Position numbers and translations under genes: made by a program
Notes under the pieces: generated by a model
Told to the model about the DNA's origin: nothing
Databases searched by the model: none
Seen by the model: the letters and a program-made list of their open reading frames with translations, nothing else
Part shown: piece after piece, positions 1 through 8,351 of the stretch
Layout of the letters: the number at the start of each line of letters is the position of its first letter
Numbering within the stretch: the first letter of the stretch is position 1
Origin: Shewanella fodinae
GTDB taxonomy: Bacteria > Pseudomonadota > Gammaproteobacteria > Enterobacterales > Shewanellaceae
Direction of reading: 5' to 3'
DNA length: 64,000 nt
Assembly (NCBI RefSeq): GCF_014651955.1
Contig: NZ_BMXW01000001.1
Coordinates: 19,956-83,955, forward strand

Positions 1-35
1 TGCACTGTAAAAGCCTTGCGCTTTTACGGCTTGGC

Positions 36-63
36 ATTCTACCGGTTTACCTTTGACTGTCAA
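36..63 (-). promoter_or_regulatory. strong sigma-70 promoter reading out of the window
   Basis: On the minus strand a perfect TTGACA (-35, plus positions 58-63) lies 16 bp from TAGAAT (-10, 36-41), followed by a G+C-containing discriminator. The start would fall near position 29 and transcription leaves the window leftward. It lies just downstream of pgsA. In E. coli the gene after pgsA is the glyW-cysT-leuZ tRNA operon, so a tRNA operon beyond the edge is my inference. The hairpin at 6-28 would be in the early transcript. Confidence 0.6.
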
Positions 64-137
64 CGCTGAAATCATTGATAACCGCTTGTCTGAGCACTAA
101 TTAGTCTCGTTTGCTCAGTTTCGTGTGACAGCTCACA

Positions 138-686
138 TCAGCCAGCTGTTAAATCTTTCCAGGCAGCCTTAATGTAACTCATCATTGACCAGAAAGTCAG
201 CAAAGCCGCGATATACAGCAGCACATAGGCAATCATCACCATGATCGGCCCGGTTTGCCATATCAAGCCAATAATCGCCACCATCTGCGCCGCAGTTTTA
301 TATTTGCCAACCCATGACACCGCCACGATGCCGCGTTTGCCAATTTCCGCCATCCACTCACGTAGCGCCGAAATAACGATCTCCCGACCAATCATGAATA
401 ACGCCGGTAAGGTTAGCCACGCAGTATTGTACTGTTCCACTAGTAGCACTAAGGCGGTGGTGACCATCAGTTTATCGGCGACTGGGTCAAGAAACGCCCC
501 AAATCGGGTGGATTGCTGTAACTTCCGGGCTGCGTAACCGTCAAGGGCATCAGTAATGGCTGCCAGCCAGAACACAAATGCCGCAAGAAAATGGGTCCAG
601 TGATATGGCAGATAAAACACCAACACAAACACTGGTAACAGGAACAACCTGAACCAGGTCAAGGCGATAGGGAGATTGAAAGGCAT
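138..686 (-). CDS. pgsA: CDP-diacylglycerol--glycerol-3-phosphate 3-phosphatidyltransferase
   Basis: Inner-membrane enzyme that joins CDP-diacylglycerol and glycerol-3-phosphate to make phosphatidylglycerol phosphate, the committed step to phosphatidylglycerol and cardiolipin. The 182-residue protein shows the CDP-alcohol phosphatidyltransferase signature D-x2-D-G-x2-A-R-x8-G-x3-D-x3-D, with D46, D49, G50, R54, G63, D67 and D71 all present, and several hydrophobic membrane segments. Length matches E. coli PgsA. It is the last gene of a leftward uvrY-uvrC-pgsA run with the same order as in E. coli, separated from uvrC by 47 bp. Confidence 0.96.
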   Translation of the reverse strand: MPFNLPIALTWFRLFLLPVFVLVFYLPYHWTHFLAAFVFWLAAITDALDGYAARKLQQSTRFGAFLDPVADKLMVTTALVLLVEQYNTAWLTLPALFMIGREIVISALREWMAEIGKRGIVAVSWVGKYKTAAQMVAIIGLIWQTGPIMVMIAYVLLYIAALLTFWSMMSYIKAAWKDLTAG

Positions 687-733
687 GATAAAACCACGTT
701 ATTGTCTGCACCGACAATCTTGCCCTATTTTGT

Positions 734-2563
734 TTAACCCCGCAATGCGTCGTGAATTGTTTGCGCCATTTCTGGACTGATCCCTGGCACCTTTGCCAAT
801 TCACTGACACTTGCGCCCTTCACTTCCTGCAATCCGCCAAGATATTGCAACAATGCCTTACGCCGCTTCGGGCCGACCCCAGGTATAGATTCCAGAGTGG
901 AGGTATTACGGGTTTTCTGGCGCCGATTGCGATGTCCGGTAATCGCAAAACGGTGTGATTCATCGCGAATATGCTGGATTAGGTGTAACGCTTCAGAGTC
1001 GTCAGGCAAACTGAAACTTTCCTCTGAATCACCAAAAATTAACGTTTCCAATCCAGGTTTGCGACTCTCGCCCTTGGCAACACCGATTAAGAGAGGCGCA
1101 TTATCCAGGCCACTAAACTTACGATTGACCACCTCTTGGGCCATTCGCAGTTGGCCCAGGCCACCATCAATAAACACAATATTGGGGATCTTAGCGTCGG
1201 CGGTGATCTTATCGAACCGACGCTCCAGCGCTTGTTTCATCGCAGCATAGTCGTCCCCGGGGGTAATCCCCTTGATATTGTAGTGACGATATTCAGATTT
1301 CTGCGGCCCTTCACGATTAAAGACCACACAGGAAGCCACCGTACTTTCACCCATGGTATGGCTAATATCAAAACACTCCATACGCGCTACCGGCTGCGAT
1401 AGTTCCAGGGTTTCCTCCAGCAGCAAGAAACGCTGTTCTACTGTATTTCGATGCGACAAGCGGGTGTTGACGGCATTGCTGGCATTAGTTTGCGCCAATC
1501 GCAGGTAGCCCGCGCGATCACCTCGGACATTAGTCTTCACCGCAACTTTCTTCCCTAACGCTTCAAAAAGCACCGTTGTCAGTTCTTCCAGTTCCTCATA
1601 GTGCTCGCTGATGAGAATTTCCTGCGGTAAGGCCCGATGAACATCAGTATTAAGATAAAACTGCAACATAAAGGCTCGCAGCACTTCAGCCAGTTCCGTG
1701 GCAACAGGCACCTCAGGGTAGTAGCTGCGACTACCAAATATTTTACCTTCGCGGATAAACAACAGATGAAAACAGGCAATGCCAGAGCCGTAATGCACCC
1801 CTATCACATCCATGTTGCCAGAGGTAGACGATACCTGTTGCTGTTCGGCCACACGTCGCAGAGCCATAATCTGATCGCGCAACTGTGCAGCCACTTCATA
1901 TTGCTGTTGTTCCGCCGCGTGTTCCATTTTTGCCACCAAACTGGCAATCACCTGTTGGTCTTTACCCTTGAGAAACAAGGTCGCCAGTTTTACCTGCTCC
2001 TGATAATCAGCATCAGCAACCAGACCAACGCAAGGCGCACTACAGCGCTTGAGCTGATATTGCAAACAAGGCCGCGAACGTGCTTTGTAGTAAAGGTCAT
2101 CACACTGACGTATTGGAAACAGCTTTTGCATTAAATGCAGACTTTCTCGGACGGCACCGCCATTGGGATACGGCCCAAAATATTGACCTTTTTCCCGTTG
2201 CGGTCCGCGATGATATGCCAGTCGCGGATGCCGATGCTGACTCAAAAAAATATAAGGATAGGACTTATCATCTCGCAGCAGCACGTTATAACGTGGCAGA
2301 TAGCGCTTGATGTAATCATTTTCCAGGATCAGTGCTTCGGTTTCACTGTGCGTCAGCGTGACATCAATATTGGCAATATGCGATACCAACGCCTGAGTTT
2401 TAACATTAGGTAGGTTCTTACGGAAATACGATGATACGCGTTTTTTGAGATCTTTGGCCTTACCAACATAAATCACCTTGCCGACAGCATCATACATGCG
2501 ATACACGCCTGGTGATGATGTCAGATTTTTCAAGAAGGTTTTGGCATTAAATGACGGCGTCAT
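734..2563 (-). CDS. uvrC: UvrABC excinuclease subunit C
   Basis: Makes the two incisions flanking a DNA lesion after UvrA2B damage recognition. The N-terminal GIY-YIG nuclease is visible in the first 50 residues (GVY and YVGKAKDL), followed by a central zinc-type cysteine cluster, a UVR domain that contacts UvrB at about 200-240, an RNase H-like nuclease domain containing CFDISH, and a C-terminal helix-hairpin-helix pair. I start at the ATG at 2563 (609 residues). A TTG four codons upstream is in frame, but the ATG matches the length and N-terminus of E. coli UvrC (610). Cotranscribed with uvrY upstream and pgsA downstream. Confidence 0.96.
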   Translation of the reverse strand: MTPSFNAKTFLKNLTSSPGVYRMYDAVGKVIYVGKAKDLKKRVSSYFRKNLPNVKTQALVSHIANIDVTLTHSETEALILENDYIKRYLPRYNVLLRDDKSYPYIFLSQHRHPRLAYHRGPQREKGQYFGPYPNGGAVRESLHLMQKLFPIRQCDDLYYKARSRPCLQYQLKRCSAPCVGLVADADYQEQVKLATLFLKGKDQQVIASLVAKMEHAAEQQQYEVAAQLRDQIMALRRVAEQQQVSSTSGNMDVIGVHYGSGIACFHLLFIREGKIFGSRSYYPEVPVATELAEVLRAFMLQFYLNTDVHRALPQEILISEHYEELEELTTVLFEALGKKVAVKTNVRGDRAGYLRLAQTNASNAVNTRLSHRNTVEQRFLLLEETLELSQPVARMECFDISHTMGESTVASCVVFNREGPQKSEYRHYNIKGITPGDDYAAMKQALERRFDKITADAKIPNIVFIDGGLGQLRMAQEVVNRKFSGLDNAPLLIGVAKGESRKPGLETLIFGDSEESFSLPDDSEALHLIQHIRDESHRFAITGHRNRRQKTRNTSTLESIPGVGPKRRKALLQYLGGLQEVKGASVSELAKVPGISPEMAQTIHDALRG

Positions 2564-2666
2564 AAATCGACTCAATAACAGTAACGTATTGGCTAATTGA
2601 AAAGCCTATGGCTCCCGGGTGATCCCCAGACGAGCCATCATAATGGAAAGCAATTAAATGACAGAG

Positions 2667-3311
2667 TTAAAACTGTCCTGCATCAAGCATCTTATAGCGA
2701 ATGGCCAGTTTGGTCAGCTCGACATCACCACTAATTCCCAGTTTGGCAAATAGGCGATAACGGTATGAATTAACGGTTTTGGGGCTAAGATTCAACTGTT
2801 CGGAAATATCATTCACCTTTTCACCATTGGTGATCATCATCATGATCTGCAGTTCACGTTCAGATAATGACTTAAACGGGTTTTCATCAGTCTGACTAAA
2901 CTGACTCAACGCCATCTGCTGGGCAATTTCTGGTGATAAGTAACGTTGTCCCATCGCCACCTGGCGAATGGCCTGCAACATTTCAGGTGGTCGGGCGCTC
3001 TTGGTGAGATAACCACAAGCCCCCGCCTGCATCACCTTGGTTGGGAAAGGATCTTCTGTATGGATGGTCAGCACGATGATGCGTGCCTGCGGCTGATACC
3101 TCAGAATTTTTTTGGTGGCTTCCAGCCCACCGATACCTGGCATATTCATGTCCATCAGAATGACATCTGCTTCATTCTGACGACACCACTGAACGGCGCT
3201 TTCACCATCATTGGCTTCGCCGATCACTCGAATCCCTTTCTCGTCCTCCAAAATTCTGCGGATCCCGGTTCTGACCAACTCGTGATCATCTACCAAATAC
3301 ACTGAAATCAA
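2667..3311 (-). CDS. uvrY: UvrY/SirA/GacA response regulator (NarL/FixJ family)
   Basis: Response regulator of the BarA-UvrY (GacS-GacA) system, which in this family activates the CsrB/CsrC small RNAs that sequester CsrA. The receiver domain occupies about 1-120, with acidic pocket D8/D9, phosphoacceptor D54 in ILMDMNMPG, and a conserved Thr/Lys switch (LTIH, TKSA). The LuxR-type helix-turn-helix is at about 145-205 (LSERELQIMMMI, SPKTVNSYRYRLFAKL). 214 residues, normal for the family. The gene sits 5' of uvrC as in most gammaproteobacteria. Its kinase is not in the window. Confidence 0.95.
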   Translation of the reverse strand: MISVYLVDDHELVRTGIRRILEDEKGIRVIGEANDGESAVQWCRQNEADVILMDMNMPGIGGLEATKKILRYQPQARIIVLTIHTEDPFPTKVMQAGACGYLTKSARPPEMLQAIRQVAMGQRYLSPEIAQQMALSQFSQTDENPFKSLSERELQIMMMITNGEKVNDISEQLNLSPKTVNSYRYRLFAKLGISGDVELTKLAIRYKMLDAGQF

Positions 3312-3538
3312 CGTTAACCCACCTTGTTATTCTTGGCTGCGGGGAAGGCCCAACTGAGCACTGTCCAGATTAATTTAGCCTATCTTCGAAATTAAAGAAA
3401 GTTAAAGTTAACTTTATGATTAATAACGAAAGTTAATGGTATGTAATCAACGTTCCACATTGTTTAAAACAAATCCTCAGCTAAGGATAAAACAATAATA
3501 AAAATTAAATCGGGGAATTGAGCACGAAATGAAAAAGA

Positions 3539-3566
3539 AAAGCCCGCTGCAAACGCAACGGGCTTT
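3539..3566 (-). terminator. rho-independent terminator of tRNA-Ser
   Basis: Inverted repeat AAAGCCCG / CGGGCTTT with an inner TGC/GCA pairing and AAAC loop, followed on the minus strand by TTCTTTTTC. It lies 8 bp beyond the 3' end of the tRNA-Ser gene. Confidence 0.85.
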
Positions 3567-3573
3567 CAGAATT

Positions 3574-3663
3574 TGGCGGAGGAGCAGGGATTTGAACCCT
3601 GGGTGGGGGTAAACCCACGCCGGTTTTCAAGACCGGTGCATTAAACCACTCTGCCACCCCTCC
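3574..3663 (-). tRNA. tRNA-Ser(UGA)
   Basis: A 90-nt class II tRNA on the minus strand. The acceptor GGAGGGG pairs with CTCCTCC (one G-T), the discriminator is G and CCA is encoded. The anticodon loop CTTGAAA gives anticodon TGA. The long variable arm GTGGGTTTACCCCCAC and the T-loop GGTTCAAATCC are present. It is a single gene, with its own promoter just upstream and a terminator just downstream. Confidence 0.97.
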
Positions 3664-3676
3664 GAACGGCGCAAAT

Positions 3677-3703
3677 ATTATAAGCTCCATTTCAGCTTGT
3701 AAA
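3677..3703 (-). promoter_or_regulatory. tRNA-Ser promoter
   Basis: Minus strand TTTACA (3698-3703), 15 bp, then a perfect TATAAT (3677-3682), followed by TTTGCGCC, a G+C-rich discriminator of the kind seen at stringently controlled stable-RNA promoters. The spacer is shorter than ideal, so the -35 assignment is less sure than the -10. Confidence 0.55.
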
Positions 3704-3876
3704 CCTTTATTTTTAAATATTATGTTTTGCCGCTCAAAAGCTGTGCAGTTGTCATTAAATCAGCCTTTTCAATAGGCAATTCACCTTCATTACTGCATTA
3801 ACGCTGCTGCCGGAATTCACAATGTGATAAAATCTTTGCCACTAATTTTCCGTGCGGCAACCGAAGTCCGACAACA

Positions 3877-5466
3877 ATGAATCCAAGTTTGATCAGTGCC
3901 AGCAATTTGGCTCCCGTGTTTGAAATCCCAACACTTCCCCCGAACAGTCATCTTCAGGATCTGTTGCTACAGCAACAACGAGTGCTTGATGCTTTTGCCC
4001 TGCTTCTGGGTAAACACCATCACGCCATGTATCTGGCGGACTTCCCAGGGATCCACCGCCGAGGATTACTGCAAGCGTTAACCGCACAAGCCGCTTTGCC
4101 AAGCCACTATCTGCATGGCCGCATACTGCGCCATCAATTGTTTGGTCAAAGTAAACATGAAGGTGAGCTGACGAAACATCAGATACTGTATATCTGTATT
4201 GAATCGCTACTTAAACGCGATAACTTGTGGGAACTGCTGTTGGATAGTCTGGAACAGCGAGGATTCTTTCATCAGGGCAAATGGCAACCGCTGAAAGCGA
4301 AAGTTGTGCTGGTGGGTTCTGCTGCCTACTATGGCGAACTGGTGAGCACTGAACGCTACTTTGCCGATAATGTCGCGCTGTATGGCGAAGTTGCATTCGA
4401 AGTCGACAGACAACAGGTGTTACAGCAAGACTACTTGAAATGGTTGCAGCAAGTGGCGGCATTGGCCGAGTTGTCATTAACGCAGGATAGTTTGCTGCCA
4501 TTATTGACCTATGCCAGCAAGCAGACCGAGCATCAACAGCGTCTGTCTCTAGCATCTAACGATCTATGTCAACTACTGACAGAAGCGGCTCATTATGCTG
4601 GAAGCAATGAGATAGACGGTAGCAGCATCCATCAAGCACTGCAGCACCGCAAGTTACGCCACAATAGTCAGGAAATAGTGTCGGTGCAAAACGTAGATGA
4701 CAAATTTATCTATCTCCCCACCGATGGTGAAATGATCGGTCAAATCAATGGTCTGACCGTGATTGATTCTGGAGACTATTGCTATGGCGAACCTGCCCGC
4801 ATCACCGCCTCTGTACATTACGGCGATGGAGAAGTTGCTGATATCGAGCGTAAATCTGAACTTGGTGGCAATATCCATGCGAAAGGAATGATGATCCTGT
4901 CAGGTTGCTTGTATCGGGTATTTGGTCGCGATGAACCACTGCACCTAAATGCCAATATCGTATTTGAACAGTCCTATCAGGAAATTGACGGCGATAGTGC
5001 ATCGCTGGCGGAATATTGCAGCCTGATCTCAGCGATTGCGGAGCAACCTATTGCTCAGGGGTTGGCGGTCACTGGCGCACTCGATCAATTTGGTAACGTC
5101 CAAGCGATTGGCGGTGTTAATGAAAAAATCGAAGGTTTTTTCAATCTTTGCGCCCGCCGGGGGCTGACTGGTAAACAAGGCGTCATCATGCCGCGTTCTA
5201 ATGTGCAACAACTAAATCTTCCCCAAGAGATTATTGAGGCCGTGGTCGCCGGAAAATTCCATCTCTATGAAATCAGCCATGTTGATGAAGCGGTGACATT
5301 ATTGATGAATAAGGTGGCAGGAGATGCGGATAAAGACGGCGATTTTCCGTTCGACACACTTTATGGCATGGTACAACAACGACTTGATCGCTTAGCAGGA
5401 AATACCGATGAGCCACCGGGCATTATCATGCGTTTACTAAGCAAGTTCGCATTTATGCGGAATTAA
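3877..5466 (+). CDS. lonH: Lon-like (LonH/YcbZ family) peptidase, S16 family
   Basis: A 529-residue protein related to E. coli YcbZ (LonH, 586 residues), which also sits immediately upstream of fabA and rmf. The C-terminal third is a Lon S16 proteolytic domain. The catalytic serine lies in DGDSAS (S374) and the dyad lysine in GGVNEKIEGF (K417), matching Lon DGPSAG and the conserved lysine. The N-terminal part is helical. I do not see a canonical Walker A motif, so ATP dependence is doubtful. The substrate is unknown. Transcribed toward fabA with a 73-bp gap, so cotranscription is possible. Confidence 0.85.
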   Translation: MNPSLISASNLAPVFEIPTLPPNSHLQDLLLQQQRVLDAFALLLGKHHHAMYLADFPGIHRRGLLQALTAQAALPSHYLHGRILRHQLFGQSKHEGELTKHQILYICIESLLKRDNLWELLLDSLEQRGFFHQGKWQPLKAKVVLVGSAAYYGELVSTERYFADNVALYGEVAFEVDRQQVLQQDYLKWLQQVAALAELSLTQDSLLPLLTYASKQTEHQQRLSLASNDLCQLLTEAAHYAGSNEIDGSSIHQALQHRKLRHNSQEIVSVQNVDDKFIYLPTDGEMIGQINGLTVIDSGDYCYGEPARITASVHYGDGEVADIERKSELGGNIHAKGMMILSGCLYRVFGRDEPLHLNANIVFEQSYQEIDGDSASLAEYCSLISAIAEQPIAQGLAVTGALDQFGNVQAIGGVNEKIEGFFNLCARRGLTGKQGVIMPRSNVQQLNLPQEIIEAVVAGKFHLYEISHVDEAVTLLMNKVAGDADKDGDFPFDTLYGMVQQRLDRLAGNTDEPPGIIMRLLSKFAFMRN

Positions 5467-5539
5467 ATGCTGATCGGAGTTGTTTAGCTTACACCTGTTC
5501 GCTAATCTTGCTGCACTTGTATGAGATGTGGTTACACAA

Positions 5540-6055
5540 ATGACAAAATCAAACAGTTTCAGTAAAGAACAACTCGTATCCTGTGGTTACGGTGAAATCT
5601 TTGGCAAAGATGCCCCTCGCCTACCCGTTAACAATATGCTGATGGTCGACCGGGTTGTCACCATCAACGATGATGGCGGTCGTTATGGCAAAGGGGAGAT
5701 TATCGCGGAACTGGATATCAATCCTGACTTATGGTTCTTTGGCTGCCATTTTGTTGATGATCCTGTGATGCCAGGTTGCCTGGGACTGGATGCTATGTGG
5801 CAATTGGTTGGCTTTTTCTTGGCGTGGCAAGGGGCTAAAGGTAAGGGACGAGCGTTAGGCGTTGGTGAAGTGAAATTCACCGGACAGATCCTGCCAACTG
5901 CCAAAAAGGTTACCTATCATCTGCACCTAAAACGCACCATTAACCGCAAGTTGGTAATGGGTATTGCCGACGCCACACTTTCGGTGGACGGCCGTGAAAT
6001 CTATGCCGCCACAGAACTGAAAGTCGGCGTATTCACTGATACCTCTAGTTTTTAA
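5540..6055 (+). CDS. fabA: 3-hydroxydecanoyl-ACP dehydratase/isomerase
   Basis: Bifunctional enzyme of anaerobic unsaturated fatty acid synthesis. It dehydrates 3-hydroxydecanoyl-ACP and isomerises trans-2- to cis-3-decenoyl-ACP. I start at the ATG at 5540, giving 171 residues. With that numbering the catalytic residues fall at H70 (GCHFVDDP) and D84 (CLGLDAMWQ), exactly as in E. coli FabA. A GTG four codons upstream is open but would shift this numbering. Neither start has a strong Shine-Dalgarno sequence. Convergent with rmf. Confidence 0.96.
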   Translation: MTKSNSFSKEQLVSCGYGEIFGKDAPRLPVNNMLMVDRVVTINDDGGRYGKGEIIAELDINPDLWFFGCHFVDDPVMPGCLGLDAMWQLVGFFLAWQGAKGKGRALGVGEVKFTGQILPTAKKVTYHLHLKRTINRKLVMGIADATLSVDGREIYAATELKVGVFTDTSSF

Positions 6056-6082
6056 CCGTAAATTGCGCTTCCTGCCTATAAA

Positions 6083-6105
6083 AATGCCCTCATCTGAGGG
6101 CAAAA
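6083..6105. terminator. terminator between convergent fabA and rmf
   Basis: GCCCTC-ATCT-GAGGGC stem (6086-6101). Read on the minus strand it is followed by ATTTTTATAG, so it best serves rmf. On the plus strand the U-tract is weak. Confidence 0.7.
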
Positions 6106-6108
6106 GGC

Positions 6109-6285
6109 TTATTTGTTGAGTAGACCATTTAAGCGACCATCAACTCCTTCGCGCCAGCCTCCAAGCCACTGCGACCGGGAATCAAGATTCGAATACGGAC
6201 AAAGTTCCTTGGAGCGACCCCCAATACCAGCCTGGAATCCTTTGGAAAAGGCACGATCTAAGCGATCCCGTTTTTGTCTCTTCAT
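6109..6285 (-). CDS. rmf: ribosome modulation factor
   Basis: A 58-residue basic protein that dimerises 70S ribosomes into inactive 100S particles in stationary phase. It begins MKRQKRDRLDRAF and contains the family-typical GFQAGIGGRSKELCPY and WLGGWREG segments. The start is the ATG at 6285, supported by the Shine-Dalgarno AGAGGA on the minus strand about 7 nt upstream. A longer in-frame reading upstream has no support. Same neighbourhood (lonH-fabA-rmf) as E. coli. The 5' leader carries a hairpin followed by a T-run. Confidence 0.95.
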   Translation of the reverse strand: MKRQKRDRLDRAFSKGFQAGIGGRSKELCPYSNLDSRSQWLGGWREGVDGRLNGLLNK

Positions 6286-6310
6286 GCAAGTATCCTCTGT
6301 TCTATTCCAT

Positions 6311-6385
6311 AAAAAAAGCCGACGGCTTCCTGTACATGAATAGAACTTTTCCAAGGACAGATCAATCAAAAAATCGTCAATTATA
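6311..6385 (-). promoter_or_regulatory. rmf promoter (-10) and structured leader
   Basis: On the minus strand a perfect TATAAT (plus 6380-6385) would start rmf near 6373, giving a leader of about 88 nt. No good -35 is visible; CAAATG is at the right place. Within the leader AAGCCG/CGGCTT (6316-6328) forms a small hairpin followed by seven T residues (6311-6317 overlap), which resembles a weak intrinsic terminator between promoter and start codon. Confidence 0.45.
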
Positions 6386-6416
6386 AGCATGCAATTATTA
6401 AGCATTTGAGAACAAG

Positions 6417-6452
6417 TGAAAAAAATCGACGCCATGGCGTCGATTTTTTTTC
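6417..6452 (-). terminator. strong terminator of the rlmKL-uup-DUF3466 run
   Basis: Near-perfect palindrome centred at 6434/6435 (AAAATCGACGCC / GGCGTCGATTTT) with A-runs on one side and T-runs on the other, so it can end transcription in either direction. It lies 11 bp past the DUF3466 stop codon. Confidence 0.85.
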
Positions 6453-6462
6453 ATGATGTTGA

Positions 6463-8322
6463 TTAACGTTGTAGTCTGCGACGTACCCACACTAAAGGTA
6501 ACAGTAATAACCATCCCCAAACTGCCGCACCTTTACGGCTGTAGGAACCTGAGTCCACACCACCGGTATCCCCACTTACATCACACGCCGAGCCTGAAGA
6601 TGTTGGTTTCAGAACCACCATACGCGGCAGATAACTGGTAACCGGGGCACCACTACCATTGAGTGCAAATGTTGGATTACCTTTGTCATCCAGCACCAAA
6701 TTACCAGTGCTATCTGTTTGATATACTGGTTTTCTAACAAACGCTGTCGCAGCAATCACACCTTCTTCGTTGATCTTGTTAGCTTCAACAATGCGGATAT
6801 CGGCATTATAGGTCAGGGAGTTACCGGTAGCATCAGTAACGGTAAATTGGTGTTTAGTCCAATTACCTTCACCGTTCTTTTCATAGCCTTTTGATTCACA
6901 AGTCAGCAGGTTATTGAGATCGTTGAACTCTTGGGTATTGGTATTATAAAGAAACGCATCTTTTGGTCGAGGCAACTGCTTCTCTTCCGACGTCTCGATA
7001 TATCCCACAACCAACCCCTGATTGTTAATATCTTTGGCGCGGCTGGAAAGATCCGAGGTATAGGAGTAGAAGTCATTCGGGGTGACCGGCTTGGTATCTG
7101 GGGTATTCGTATCGTAGACAAAGAATTTATCACGTTGATAACCATCGATATACTTCTTATAGCTGCCCACGACTATGCCTGAGTCGTTGACGCTGTATGC
7201 AATGGAACTCAAGACATCTTTATCAATAACCGGGATCCAATGGTATTCATAGTTACCACTGGTATTTTTACTCCAATATGCAGCGTCGTAGTACAGATCG
7301 TCTGTATTACCGTTACGGTACACATGTGAACGTCCAACCACGACACCATTATTATTGAGCCCCAGCCCTTGGGCAACAAAGGTGGAAGTAGAAGTACCTG
7401 GATCTAATCCCAGCGGTAGTTCAGTCCGCGTGAAACTGCCATCATTATTGTACTGCCACACCATCGCGCGGGTCTTATACTGGATGTAACTGGTGCCAGT
7501 ACTACTGTCAATATATTGATTTGCCTGAATACAGATATCTACTGGGGACGAATCACTATTGCTGCTAATACAACTGTCAACTACGCCTTCGGCATAAGAA
7601 CTCAGTCCGATGCTGCCATAGCCTGCAATCAAGTTATTGCTGTTAATCGCTGCGGCCAGAGAGCTGCCCCCAACATTTACGGTGACATTCTCAGCGTTGG
7701 TATATGCAGTGTAGGGTGGTGGTAATTCTATTTCTGTTGCACTAGCACCGGTTTTTACAAAACCACGCAGTTCATAATCGCGGTAATACCAGGAATCTAT
7801 GCCAGACACACTGCCAGCATAATCCATGGTTTTTTCCGGCGCGCTCATCGCCCCCACACGCAGACCGGCATCATTGATATCAAAGAAATAGCTATCTACT
7901 GTATTGCGGTTATCAGTGCTCACCGATGACGGTGCAATACTGCCATTAACACTCTCAAAAGTAGGTAACCAGGGGGTGGTAGCATCATTTTCTAATGCAT
8001 GGAAAGTGAAGCTGTTTCCAATAATTTGAGTAGTAGTTGAATAGGTAATACTCTGATCAGCACCAATGGCATCTTGCAGATCGATGACGTTAGTATCGCC
8101 ACTCACATCGCTGGTGGTGAGGTTCGTCCGGCCACGGGAAACACCCACCAACTCATTATTTGCGTTAATACTCTGGCCGTAACCATTTGCCGTGTCAGTC
8201 AGAGTACCCTTGACGTCAGCATCTTCAATATTAACAATCTCATAGACGGAGGCAGCATGAGCGACCTGCAAAACACTGACAACGCTTAACGCAACCAATG
8301 ACAGCGTACTATTCAACTTCAT
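6463..8322 (-). CDS. DUF3466 family exported protein with HAF-like repeats
   Basis: 619-residue secreted or surface protein of unknown function. A signal peptide is visible (hydrophobic run ending AHA-AS near residue 24). At least seven copies of a loose hN-x2-G-x-V-V-G repeat recur (INANNELVG, INDAGLRVG, INSNNLIAG, LNNNGVVVG, VNDSGIVVG, INNQGLVVG, INEEGVIAA), as in HAF/DUF3466 proteins and suggestive of a beta-propeller. The end has a TGG plus Ser/Gly stretch, a Trp/Leu-rich membrane segment and an RRRLQR cluster, resembling a GlyGly-CTERM sorting tail. Last gene of an rlmKL-uup-DUF3466 run, 29 bp after uup. Confidence 0.75.
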   Translation of the reverse strand: MKLNSTLSLVALSVVSVLQVAHAASVYEIVNIEDADVKGTLTDTANGYGQSINANNELVGVSRGRTNLTTSDVSGDTNVIDLQDAIGADQSITYSTTTQIIGNSFTFHALENDATTPWLPTFESVNGSIAPSSVSTDNRNTVDSYFFDINDAGLRVGAMSAPEKTMDYAGSVSGIDSWYYRDYELRGFVKTGASATEIELPPPYTAYTNAENVTVNVGGSSLAAAINSNNLIAGYGSIGLSSYAEGVVDSCISSNSDSSPVDICIQANQYIDSSTGTSYIQYKTRAMVWQYNNDGSFTRTELPLGLDPGTSTSTFVAQGLGLNNNGVVVGRSHVYRNGNTDDLYYDAAYWSKNTSGNYEYHWIPVIDKDVLSSIAYSVNDSGIVVGSYKKYIDGYQRDKFFVYDTNTPDTKPVTPNDFYSYTSDLSSRAKDINNQGLVVGYIETSEEKQLPRPKDAFLYNTNTQEFNDLNNLLTCESKGYEKNGEGNWTKHQFTVTDATGNSLTYNADIRIVEANKINEEGVIAATAFVRKPVYQTDSTGNLVLDDKGNPTFALNGSGAPVTSYLPRMVVLKPTSSGSACDVSGDTGGVDSGSYSRKGAAVWGWLLLLPLVWVRRRLQR

Positions 8323-8351
8323 TCAATTTATTCCCGTTTTGTTATTCTGGC

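Noticed and set aside
3505..3690. Minus-strand open frame with GGVAEWFNAPVLKTG
   Set aside because: It is a translation of the tRNA-Ser gene itself.
6286..6435. N-terminal extension of rmf
   Set aside because: A good Shine-Dalgarno marks the start at 6285 and the extension crosses the leader hairpin.
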